This document shows, piece after piece, positions 17,850-25,614 of a stretch of DNA of 64,000 bases. Position 1 is the stretch's first letter. The number at the start of each line of letters is the position of its first letter. A program made the translations under genes and the position numbers. Origin of the DNA: Vibrio tasmaniensis (GTDB taxonomy: Bacteria; Pseudomonadota; Gammaproteobacteria; Enterobacterales; Vibrionaceae); assembly GCF_024347635.1 (NCBI RefSeq), contig NZ_AP025511.1, positions 1,426,001 to 1,490,000 of the forward strand, written 5' to 3'. The notes beneath the pieces are model-generated. The model was not told the origin of the DNA and did not search any database. It worked only from the letters and a program-made list of their open reading frames with translations.

Positions 17850-18815
17850 TCAATAACCGAAAAATTGAGCCCATTGACACCACACATCTTGTAAGCCTAA
17901 GCGATCGCCTTTACAAAACGACACCTCATGTCCAGGTTTGGCTTGTGCTAAGCGCGGTAAATCGATTCTGGCGACACATCCAACCTTTGGATAGCCACCA
18001 ATAGTTTGTCTGTCATTAAGCAACACGATAGGTTGCCCATCTTGGGGGATTTGAATCGCACCTAAAGCAATACCTTCTGACAATAGCGAAATATCAGGTG
18101 AATCAACCGATTCACCACTCAGTCGATAACCCATGCGATTTGAATTTTGATCAACGTGATACTTTGCGTTATACAAAGCCTCTTTTGCTGAGTCAGAGAA
18201 CAGGTCGCTTTGATAGCCTTCAATCACTCGTAAGTTCACTGGTAGATTGTAATCAGGCGTGTATCGGAAGGTGACACTCAACGCTTTAAACGGGCGAGAG
18301 AGTTCATGTTGGGTAAACGCAATTTGTTGCCCTTGCTGGCATGGCGCTCCATCTTGCGTTAATCCACCAATCTTTTCACGAGTCACCGTAGAACAGCTAT
18401 CAAGAGTTGATGGTACATCGAAGCCACCCTTCACGGCTAAATACGCCCTTAGACCATTTTTAGGTAAACCAAATGAGAGAACTTGCCCTTCGAAAGCTTG
18501 AAAAGTACGCCAGTTCGACTGTGGCTCACCATCGAGCTTCGCTTGTAAATCGCCACCACATAATGCCATCTCACAATCAAAATCGATTCGTAACGCACAT
18601 TGCCCAAGCGTGATTTCCAACGCCGCTTGGTTGACTGGGTTTCCGAGCAGGTGATTGGCCCAGCTATATGAGTAATCATCAACAGGACCGCCTTGTGTCA
18701 ACCCGAGATGAGCGACACCAAATCGTCCGAAGTCTTGAATCAAACTCAACGGGCCGGGCTTAATGACTGTCAGCGTTGGTTTAGCTTTTGTCTTAGCCAT
18801 TAGTGACACCTCCAC
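17850..18815 (-). CDS. pxpC: 5-oxoprolinase subunit C (PxpC, biotin-dependent carboxyltransferase fold)
   Basis: This 321-residue protein is the PxpC/KipA/YbgK subunit of the prokaryotic ATP-dependent 5-oxoprolinase, which opens 5-oxoproline (pyroglutamate) to glutamate. The family-typical N-terminal block is GPLSLIQDFGRFGVAHLGLTQ-like (residues about 19-40), followed by GGPVDDYSY and, late in the protein, NDRQTIGGYPKVGCVARID. It overlaps the end of pxpB by 23 bases, so translation may be coupled. The first residues MEVSLMAKTKAKP offer Met1 or Met6 as start; Met6 would shrink the overlap. It works in the cytoplasm with PxpA and PxpB. Confidence 0.9.
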   Translation of the reverse strand: MEVSLMAKTKAKPTLTVIKPGPLSLIQDFGRFGVAHLGLTQGGPVDDYSYSWANHLLGNPVNQAALEITLGQCALRIDFDCEMALCGGDLQAKLDGEPQSNWRTFQAFEGQVLSFGLPKNGLRAYLAVKGGFDVPSTLDSCSTVTREKIGGLTQDGAPCQQGQQIAFTQHELSRPFKALSVTFRYTPDYNLPVNLRVIEGYQSDLFSDSAKEALYNAKYHVDQNSNRMGYRLSGESVDSPDISLLSEGIALGAIQIPQDGQPIVLLNDRQTIGGYPKVGCVARIDLPRLAQAKPGHEVSFCKGDRLGLQDVWCQWAQFFGY

Positions 18816-19560
18816 TCATATCCATAACCCTAAGCTCCTCAAATTCTTGTTTTGATATCGATTTGAAACGAACAGTGTCACCGACATTAAGTAGAGACAG
18901 CGGCGTTTGCGTGGTATCAGCGTTCTTCAATTGGCTGTGATCGAACAACGGAAGCGGGCAATTGCCAATAATATTCCAGCCACCCGGTGAGTCCGAAGGG
19001 TATACCGCCGTTTTCGTATCTGCGATGGCGATACTGCCTTTCGGTACACTTAAACGTGGGGTTGAATGACGGGGCAAAGCAAGCTCATTGACCACATCAG
19101 ACATAAACGCAAAGCCAGGCGTAAATCCAATCGCACTGACGCTGTATGTCTGTGAGGTGTGATATTGAATAATATCGTCGAGCGACAGGCCTTTGTCTTG
19201 ATATCGACCTAAGTCGAGAGCCGTTTCTGGTGAGTAATAAGCGGGAAGCTCGATAGTGTCACGAGTGTTACTAACACTAGAGAAGGACGAAATAGCATGA
19301 CTCAACAAAGAGTTGAGTTGTTCGATGAGCAGCTGTTCTGATATTCGATAAGGTAGATAATCGACTAATATTGTTTGGTAAGCCGGCGTCACATTCATCA
19401 ATACAGATGCTAAGTGTTGACGAATAGCCCAGGAAAAATGAGCCATGTACTGCGCATATTCGGCGCTAGATTGGCGGTTTGTGTCTGATAACGCCAAGGT
19501 GACCAAAACGCTGCATTCCGCGACTGGCGCTATATTGAATTCAATTTGATTCGTCGTCAT
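18793..19560 (-). CDS. pxpB: 5-oxoprolinase subunit B (PxpB, KipI-like)
   Basis: This 255-residue subunit resembles KipI/YbgJ. It has the characteristic LPAYYSPETALDLGRYQ, the block ISAIGFTPGFAFM-like (SAIGFTPGFAFMSDV) and the C-terminal half with LPRHSTPRLSVPKGSIAIAD and SDSPGGWNIIGNCPLPLF, which in relatives forms the cyclophilin-like domain. It acts with PxpA and PxpC on 5-oxoproline. The order here is pxpA, then pxpB, then pxpC on minus, with a 163-base gap after pxpA and an overlap with pxpC. The gap contains degenerate repeats and could hold a promoter for pxpBC. Confidence 0.9.
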   Translation of the reverse strand: MTTNQIEFNIAPVAECSVLVTLALSDTNRQSSAEYAQYMAHFSWAIRQHLASVLMNVTPAYQTILVDYLPYRISEQLLIEQLNSLLSHAISSFSSVSNTRDTIELPAYYSPETALDLGRYQDKGLSLDDIIQYHTSQTYSVSAIGFTPGFAFMSDVVNELALPRHSTPRLSVPKGSIAIADTKTAVYPSDSPGGWNIIGNCPLPLFDHSQLKNADTTQTPLSLLNVGDTVRFKSISKQEFEELRVMDMSGGVTNG

Positions 19561-19639
19561 TTCGTTTCCATACGTTTGTTATCTTGCCTTTTATTAGCTG
19601 ACTTGGCGAGTCTCACTTCCGTGTCCAAACCAATACAAA

Positions 19640-19710
19640 GCAATTAGATCTTACGAGCAATTGGTTAGGTGCTCGATTAAGCGAGTGGTTAGGCCATGCG
19701 CCATACCAAT
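19640..19710. repeat. Degenerate repeat in the pxpA-pxpB gap
   Basis: On the minus strand CCTAACCA-containing units of about 22-24 bases recur (CCTAACCACTCGC, then CCTAACCAATTGC), starting about 30 bases past the pxpA stop codon. The copies are imperfect. Confidence 0.4.
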
Positions 19711-19723
19711 CACACGCTTCATA

Positions 19724-20467
19724 TTAGTTAAAAGCGTTGAGGTCTTGTCTGATTTTTCTAATTAATGCGATAGATTGGGGATTATCACCATGAACACAAA
19801 TGGTATCGGCTTCAATAGGCAGTCTTTCACCTTCAATGGTCGTGACTGAACCGTAGTTAATGATTTGCATGACTTGGTTGTAGATATCGTCCTGATTAAC
19901 GTAAACAGAGCCTTTTTGAGTTCGCGGCGATAACTGCCCATTATTCAAGTATGCACGGTCGGCAAACGCTTCAAACAAGAGGGGTAAGTCATAACCGTCA
20001 GCAATATCTAAATACTGCTGATTGTCGGATGAAGAGAGGATCATTAAGGGGATGTTAAATTCAGCGACGGCTTGGGCTACCGCATTAAACACATCAATGT
20101 TCGCCATCATATCGTTGTAAAGGGCACCATGAGGTTTCACATAACCAACAGAGGTGTGGTGATAGCGGCAAAGGGCTTGTAATGCACCGACTTGATAACA
20201 AACCAGCTCACTGATTTCGTCCATAGTATGAGGAATAGAACGGCGACCAAACCCGACTAAATCTTGATAACCAGGGTGAGCACCGATTTGGGTGTGATAG
20301 TGCTGCGCCAGTTTTATGGTTTTGGACATAACGTGCGGATCAGACGCGTGAAAGCCACAAGCGATGTTTGCCATATCGACCCATTCCATGACCGATTCAT
20401 CATCGCCCATCTTCCAATTACCGAAACTTTCTCCCATGTCGCAATTAAGCAAAATCTTCGTTGTCAC
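19724..20467 (-). CDS. pxpA: 5-oxoprolinase subunit A (PxpA, LamB/YcsF family)
   Basis: This 247-residue protein carries the LamB/YcsF signature from its start (LLNCDMGESFGNW, with D10 and E13), then IACGFHASDPHVM, IGAHPGYQDLVGFGRR and VKPHGALYNDM. PxpA is the catalytic ring-opening subunit of 5-oxoprolinase working with PxpB and PxpC encoded downstream. The length is normal. Its promoter must lie in the 459-base space upstream that is shared with divergent galE. Confidence 0.93.
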   Translation of the reverse strand: MTTKILLNCDMGESFGNWKMGDDESVMEWVDMANIACGFHASDPHVMSKTIKLAQHYHTQIGAHPGYQDLVGFGRRSIPHTMDEISELVCYQVGALQALCRYHHTSVGYVKPHGALYNDMMANIDVFNAVAQAVAEFNIPLMILSSSDNQQYLDIADGYDLPLLFEAFADRAYLNNGQLSPRTQKGSVYVNQDDIYNQVMQIINYGSVTTIEGERLPIEADTICVHGDNPQSIALIRKIRQDLNAFN

Positions 20468-20926
20468 GTGATGCTAATCCTTTACGTTGAGTTGAGTAAT
20501 GACGGTCTTATAAATACCATAAATAAACAGTGACCTAACTCAAATTTTCGACACCAAAAACTGCATTCGCTATAAGGTCATTGCATGGTTCAAACCCGCT
20601 AAAGTATGGATTGTGAAAAATGCTTCCTTTCATCAATAACGCATAGAAACTATGGTTAAAGATAATTGAAAAAGAAGTGTTCGACAAACAGCGTTCCATC
20701 TATTTTGTTTCCGGTTTATGGAGCAAACATAAGGTGATGAATCACATGGAAACATTGATGTAGCTCTGAGGGTTGGCGATAGGGAAAACACCAAGTAAAA
20801 CACATAGGAAAAAGGTCAGTTAACATTGTCTAATAAAAGTTTATCAGCTCAGAGTTTGTGGACTTACCTTAAGCTGTTGTATCATAAGCATTAGCTTAAG
20901 TGTTTTAATTAAAAGGTCTGCTAAAC
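20468..20926. other. Divergent non-coding space between pxpA and galE
   Basis: No gene is seen in 459 bases. Toward galE an inverted repeat CTTAAGCT (20868-20875) / AGCTTAAG (20893-20900) flanks a plausible promoter with TTGTGG near 20857 and TATCAT near 20880. An AAGG ribosome site precedes the galE ATG. No other structure was seen. Confidence 0.4.
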
Positions 20927-21940
20927 ATGAATGTTTTAGTTACAGGTGGCATGGGTTACATTGGTAGCCATACAAGTATTCAGATGATAAACGCAGGTAT
21001 GACACCTGTACTTTTCGATAACTTGTACAACAGTAAACCAAGCGTTTTAGAGCGCATCGAAAAAGTATCTGGCGTTCGCCCTGATTTCATAGAAGGCGAT
21101 ATTCGTGATAAAGCGCTTTTAACTGAAACCATGAAGCAACACAACATTGAAGCCGTGATTCATTTTGCTGGTCTAAAGGCGGTCGGTGAATCTGTTGCTA
21201 AGCCTCTTGAATACTATGACAACAACGTAAACGGTACGTTAGTGCTTGTCGATGCAATGCGTGATGCTGGTGTTAAAACCTTAGTATTCAGCTCTTCAGC
21301 AACGGTTTATGGCGATCCTGCTAGTGTTCCTATCACAGAAGATTTTCCAACAAGTGCGACTAACCCTTACGGTCGCAGTAAGCTCATGGTTGAAGAGTGC
21401 TTAACTGACTTCCAAAAGGCTAATTCAGATTGGAGCATTACACTGTTGCGTTACTTTAACCCAGTAGGTTCACATCCAAGTGGTGAACTCGGTGAAGACC
21501 CGCAAGGTATTCCAAACAACTTAATGCCATTTGTATCTCAAGTTGCAGTTGGCCGACGTGAATTCCTATCTGTATTTGGTAGTGACTACCCAACAAAGGA
21601 TGGCACTGGTGTTCGTGATTACATCCACGTTATGGATCTGTCTGATGGACACATTGCAGCACTTGAGAAAGTAGGGCGTAAAGACGGTCTTCACATCTAT
21701 AACCTAGGTACTGGAAACGGTTCAAGTGTATTAGATATGGTTAAAGCCTTCGAGAAAGCGAGCGGCCAAGCGATACCTTATAAACTCGTTGAGCGTCGTC
21801 CAGGAGATATCGCAGAGTGTTGGGCCGACCCAGCGAAAGCTCAGAAAGAATTGGGGTGGAATGCGACACGCACACTGGCTGAAATGACTGAAGATACATG
21901 GCGCTGGCAGTCAACAAACCCTGATGGTTTCCCTGGTTGA
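20927..21940 (+). CDS. galE: UDP-glucose 4-epimerase GalE
   Basis: This 337-residue short-chain dehydrogenase-like enzyme interconverts UDP-glucose and UDP-galactose using bound NAD. The N-terminal NAD loop is GGMGYIGSH at 7-15. The catalytic S124 region (FSSSATVYG) and the pair Y148-x3-K152 (NPYGRSK) are intact, and the C-terminal RRPGDIAECWADP block binds the nucleotide sugar. Length and motifs are standard. No other gal genes are adjacent, so its role is probably supply of UDP-galactose for surface polysaccharide, as in many vibrios. A strong terminator follows at 21969-21996. Confidence 0.96.
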   Translation: MNVLVTGGMGYIGSHTSIQMINAGMTPVLFDNLYNSKPSVLERIEKVSGVRPDFIEGDIRDKALLTETMKQHNIEAVIHFAGLKAVGESVAKPLEYYDNNVNGTLVLVDAMRDAGVKTLVFSSSATVYGDPASVPITEDFPTSATNPYGRSKLMVEECLTDFQKANSDWSITLLRYFNPVGSHPSGELGEDPQGIPNNLMPFVSQVAVGRREFLSVFGSDYPTKDGTGVRDYIHVMDLSDGHIAALEKVGRKDGLHIYNLGTGNGSSVLDMVKAFEKASGQAIPYKLVERRPGDIAECWADPAKAQKELGWNATRTLAEMTEDTWRWQSTNPDGFPG

Positions 21941-21968
21941 TTGAGTGATTTCATGAATAGTTAACGTA

Positions 21969-21996
21969 CAAAAAGATGCTCTAGGGCATCTTTTTT
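21969..21996 (+). terminator. Terminator of galE
   Basis: AAAAAGATGC pairs with GCATCTTTTT, followed by T residues, about 30 bases past the galE stop. Confidence 0.9.
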
Positions 21997-22109
21997 GATC
22001 TAAATCGAATAAAAAGTGATTTGGTGGTTAAAAAGTATCATTCTGTATCGGTTGTTGTTATCATGCTCGCGAATTATATGTTTAATGTTAATTTTCTTTG
22101 GAGTTAATC

Positions 22110-22184
22110 ATGGAACTAGGCCTAATCATCACTTTCATCATTGCTGCTGCAGTAATGGTAAAGAAAGAAATGGCAGAGAAATAA
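22110..22184 (+). CDS. Putative 24-residue single-span membrane peptide
   Basis: This short frame reads MELGLIITFIIAAAVMVKKE and ends MAEK, with a hydrophobic helix at residues 3-16 and a basic/charged C-terminal tail, the form of small inner-membrane peptides. A very good ribosome site (TTTGGAG at 22097-22103) lies seven bases before the ATG. The frame sits between the galE terminator and its own strong terminator at 22227-22256, so it has a complete mRNA of its own. I do not recognise a named family. A longer overlapping plus frame (22016-22225) lacks these signals. The function is unknown; relatives of this size often bind and tune membrane enzymes. Confidence 0.65.
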   Translation: MELGLIITFIIAAAVMVKKEMAEK

Positions 22185-22226
22185 TTTCACTTTACCCCTT
22201 TTTGATACAACTTTTAGTGAAATAAC

Positions 22227-22256
22227 AAAAGCCAGCTTATAGTAAGCTGGCTTTTT
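22227..22256 (+). terminator. Terminator of the small-peptide mRNA
   Basis: AAAGCCAGCTTA (22228-22239) pairs with TAAGCTGGCTTT (22243-22254) around a three-base loop, followed by T. It also could stop hupA read-through from the other side. Confidence 0.9.
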
Positions 22257-22292
22257 AGTTTCTACAGTATTTTTTGTATGGCTTTATTCTGG

Positions 22293-22358
22293 AACGACCT
22301 AGATCTTTAATGACCTAGGCCTTTAATAAACTTAGCTCTACAACGAACTAGATTTCTA
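22293..22358. repeat. Degenerate 15-18 bp tandem repeat at the hupA 3' end
   Basis: Four units, each with a CTAG- or TTAG-like core, run from 22293 (AACGACCTAGATCTTTA) to 22358, ending six bases before the hupA stop codon at 22364. Confidence 0.55.
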
Positions 22359-22363
22359 ACCAG

Positions 22364-24502
22364 TTAGAACTCGTAGTTTGCAGATATACCCCAGTTACGA
22401 CCCGGTTGAGACTTAATATCGGTGTTGAACTTAGAATCGTGCCCACGGCCTGACATGTCATTGTACAGCCAATATTTTTTGTCTAATGCGTTGAATAGAC
22501 CCGCTCGCAAGGTTAAATCCGTGACAGGGCGGTAATAAGCAGTCAAATCAACAACTGTGTATCCAGCCACGTTTACGTTGTCATCAGAGTTCCACTCATC
22601 TTTCGCAGCAACCATCTTAACATTTAAAGCTGAACCGAAAGTCTCGCGTTCGATACCAAGACCTAGCGTACCCGTTAGTGGTGCTACTGAATCAATGGAT
22701 TTACCTGTAGATTTATCTTCACCATCAGCATAAGCCACAGCTAAACGAGTGTAGGTACCAAATGGTGCGTCTAACAGGGTGTCAAGATTAATCGTTGACG
22801 AAAGCTCTGCACCATAGATTGTCACTTTATCTAAGTTCTCTTTGGTGTATACGTCTTTACCGCCTTGTTTACCCGATTTCGTCTGGTTAATGAAATCTGA
22901 GTAATCTGTGTAGAAAGTGCTTAGTTCAAAACGAGCATGTTCATTATTGCCACGAAGACCAAGTTCGTAAGAGATACTTCTTTCTGCTTTCAAGTTAGGG
23001 TTGGCTTCAATGATGGCACCTCGAGTGTAGAAGTAGTAGAGGTCGTAAACTGAAGGTGCTTTAAACCCTTGTCCAACTTGACCAAATACCGATAGGTTGT
23101 CATTGATGTGGTAAACTGAACCTAGCTTAGCTGTGATGGCGTCATCTTTATTCTTCTCATATTGAGTCTTGTAGCCTTCATCCGTTGATGGGTCAGCAAC
23201 AAATGAGTCATAACGAAGACCGCCAGTTACAATCAACTTGTCTTCCATGAAAAATGCTTGGTCTTGAACAAACACACCCCATTGCGTTATTTCTGCATCA
23301 GGGATACCAGTACTACCCGGTGTAACAGTGCCTCGGTCAAACTTATGGTCGTAGTTTTCGAGCTCAAAGTCATTCTTCAGGTATGTGAAACCATATGTGA
23401 ATTCGTGATCCGCACCATCAATATTCACTAGCTTAGAAAGCTGTGTATCAACTTGCATGTTTACATCAGAAGCATCACGCTCACGAAGTCGACGTCCGTT
23501 GAAGCGAGTTGTATCGTAGTTTTTATTCAGAGAACTTGAGTCTTGGTAACTTAGAGACCAGTCTAAAGAGTCAGCAATTGAAGAGCTTAGCTTAAGCTGT
23601 TGTTCCAATGTTGCACGAAAACGTTTGTTGGTGTCTTTGTTGTAATTATCAGTATATACAAAACCCGGCATAAGCTGATAGCCATTGTAGTTTAGCTCAT
23701 CTTCATCATATTGACGTTGGTAATGCTCTACTGTAATACCAACCTTATTTGAATCTGATACATTGTAGAATGCTTTCGCTAATATATTACTTAATTCCGT
23801 ATCTGCCGGGTTCTCTGCACCACGATCTGGACCTTGAACTTCGCTTCCTGATGAATGAGTTTCTGTCTCGTGGCCTTGAGCGTATGTCGCCATAACGATC
23901 GTTTCTAACTTATCTTTACGCATCGCCCAAGAAACTGTGTTCTTGAACTGTTCATCTGCAGATGTATAGGTAGATTTGATGCCAAAACGGTTTTCATCCC
24001 CGTCAGTTCTAAGCATATCCTCTGGATTTTTAGTTCTTAGCAGTACTGCACCACCAATGGCATCTGAACCGTAAAGCGTAGAAGCAGGGCCTTTATTCAC
24101 CTCTATGACACTTAATGTATCGACTTCGATCGCATTCGAATATTTACGTTGCTCAGAAGCGCCAGGGTTATATGGTGTAGGTTGTTGAACTCCATCTACC
24201 ATAAGTTTAACGCGATCACCTTCAACACCGCGGATGTTAAAGCCTGAAATACCAAAACGGCCACCGCCTTGAGCTTCTACCCCTGGCGTGTATTGAAGAG
24301 CTTGCTTTATGTCGCTAGACATTTGATTATCTATGTCTTTTGCAGAGACAGACTCAATTGAGCTTGAAACGTCTTCTTTGTTTTGTTCGGTACGCGTTGC
24401 TGATACAACAACCTCGTCAAATAGGGCATAATCTTCAGCAAAGGCTGATGTTGATGAAAGCGCTAAAACGATTGAAGCAGAGAGTAGGGATTGCTTATAC
24501 AT
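22364..24502 (-). CDS. hupA: TonB-dependent heme/hemoglobin receptor HupA (HutA type)
   Basis: This 712-residue outer-membrane receptor imports heme using TonB energy. A signal peptide (about 1-22, ending SAFA) precedes a TonB box-like DEVVVSATR, then the plug domain (GVEAQGGGRFGISGFNIRG, VEVNKGPAST-like EVNKGPASTLYGSDAIGGAV) and a 22-strand barrel. The heme-receptor NPNL motif is present (IEANPNLKAERSISYELGLRG), and the chain ends in an aromatic residue (ANYEF) as barrel proteins do. The divergent LysR gene upstream matches the hupA-hupR pair of V. vulnificus. A Fur-box-like site at 24565-24579 indicates iron repression. Confidence 0.9.
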   Translation of the reverse strand: MYKQSLLSASIVLALSSTSAFAEDYALFDEVVVSATRTEQNKEDVSSSIESVSAKDIDNQMSSDIKQALQYTPGVEAQGGGRFGISGFNIRGVEGDRVKLMVDGVQQPTPYNPGASEQRKYSNAIEVDTLSVIEVNKGPASTLYGSDAIGGAVLLRTKNPEDMLRTDGDENRFGIKSTYTSADEQFKNTVSWAMRKDKLETIVMATYAQGHETETHSSGSEVQGPDRGAENPADTELSNILAKAFYNVSDSNKVGITVEHYQRQYDEDELNYNGYQLMPGFVYTDNYNKDTNKRFRATLEQQLKLSSSIADSLDWSLSYQDSSSLNKNYDTTRFNGRRLRERDASDVNMQVDTQLSKLVNIDGADHEFTYGFTYLKNDFELENYDHKFDRGTVTPGSTGIPDAEITQWGVFVQDQAFFMEDKLIVTGGLRYDSFVADPSTDEGYKTQYEKNKDDAITAKLGSVYHINDNLSVFGQVGQGFKAPSVYDLYYFYTRGAIIEANPNLKAERSISYELGLRGNNEHARFELSTFYTDYSDFINQTKSGKQGGKDVYTKENLDKVTIYGAELSSTINLDTLLDAPFGTYTRLAVAYADGEDKSTGKSIDSVAPLTGTLGLGIERETFGSALNVKMVAAKDEWNSDDNVNVAGYTVVDLTAYYRPVTDLTLRAGLFNALDKKYWLYNDMSGRGHDSKFNTDIKSQPGRNWGISANYEF

Positions 24503-24564
24503 CTGATAGTTACCTTAGTTCCATAATATCATCTTGATTTGCGAAAGATGATATTGGATCTAAA

Positions 24565-24579
24565 TGATAATTACTATTA
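24565..24579. promoter_or_regulatory. Fur-box-like site in the hupA-hupR intergenic region
   Basis: TGATAAT-T-ACTATTA is a 7-1-7 inverted repeat matching 12 of the 14 arm positions of the Fur consensus. It lies 63 bases upstream of hupA and would repress hupA when iron is plentiful. Confidence 0.65.
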
Positions 24580-24726
24580 TTTGCATTTAAATAATTTTCA
24601 ATGTTATCAACTAATTCATAATTAGCGTCATTAAACACATGTATTAAAAAGAGTTTTTCAGTTCCATTCACTACGTGAATGCTTCTCTTTTTGTGATTCA
24701 GATCTCACTTACAAAGTAGGAAAGTT

Positions 24727-25614
24727 ATGCATAGCCCAATAACACTTGAAGCCTTACACATATTAGATGCCATTGATCGTCGTGGAAGCTTCGCGGCAGC
24801 GGCTAATGAAATGGACCGAGCACCTTCTTCATTGAGTTATCAAATCCAGAAGCTAGAACAAGACTTAGATATTATGATTTTTGATCGCTCAGGCCACCGT
24901 GCAAATTTCACGGAAGCGGGGCAGTTAATATTAGAGCAAGGAAGGATCATTCTTGGTGCCACTGAACAGCTCGTTAATGACGCGAGTATTCTTGCTAATG
25001 GCTGGGAGTTGGATTTAACGATTGCCTTTGATGGCATTATTCCGATTGCTAATTTCTTCCCATTAGTCGATGAACTCGGAAAAATAAGTAAAACTAGGGT
25101 TCGATTACAAGAAGAGATTCTAGCTGGATGTTGGGAATCTCTTTCAGACGGCCGAGCTGATTTATTGGTGTGCCCAAAGGTTGACACCATACCAAACGAT
25201 ATGAAAAGTGACATTATCGGTAAGATGGAAATGGTATGGGTTGCAGCATCGAATCATTATGTTCATAAGCGATCTGGTGATTTCGACCAAAAGGCGAGAG
25301 AAAGTTACAGGGTTATCGCAATTGCAGATACAGCGCGTGACCAACCTGCATTAAGCATCAATATTCTAGAAAAGCAGCCACGTTTAACCGTAACAAGCTT
25401 CCCAGCCAAGGTAGAGGCTCTAACTGCAGGGTTAGGGATCGGCACCTTACCGAATAGTGTAGCTAAACCTTTGATTGAATCTGGCGTTCTACAACAAATT
25501 TCGGGTACCGAACCACAGCCTATCGACATCGTAATGGCTTGGCGACGCAACAAGATGGGCGACGCCAAGTCTTGGTGTATTCAACACCTAAAAAAAACAT
25601 GGGCGTTAAAGTAA
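24727..25614 (+). CDS. hupR: LysR-family regulator HupR
   Basis: This 295-residue protein has an N-terminal winged helix-turn-helix (residues about 5-65, ALHILDAIDRRGSFAAAANEM then SLSYQIQKLEQDL) and a C-terminal LysR substrate-binding domain (about 90-290). In V. vulnificus HupR is encoded divergently from hupA and activates it in the presence of heme, and the same arrangement is seen here. The effector is therefore probably heme, by analogy. The stop codon overlaps the patZ stop codon region by nine bases (convergent genes), so no terminator lies between them. Confidence 0.85.
   Translation: MHSPITLEALHILDAIDRRGSFAAAANEMDRAPSSLSYQIQKLEQDLDIMIFDRSGHRANFTEAGQLILEQGRIILGATEQLVNDASILANGWELDLTIAFDGIIPIANFFPLVDELGKISKTRVRLQEEILAGCWESLSDGRADLLVCPKVDTIPNDMKSDIIGKMEMVWVAASNHYVHKRSGDFDQKARESYRVIAIADTARDQPALSINILEKQPRLTVTSFPAKVEALTAGLGIGTLPNSVAKPLIESGVLQQISGTEPQPIDIVMAWRRNKMGDAKSWCIQHLKKTWALK

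Noticed and set aside
22016..22225. A 69-codon plus frame overlapping the 24-residue peptide
   Set aside because: It has a TTG-like start without a ribosome site, low protein-like character and overlaps the better small frame with clear translation and termination signals.
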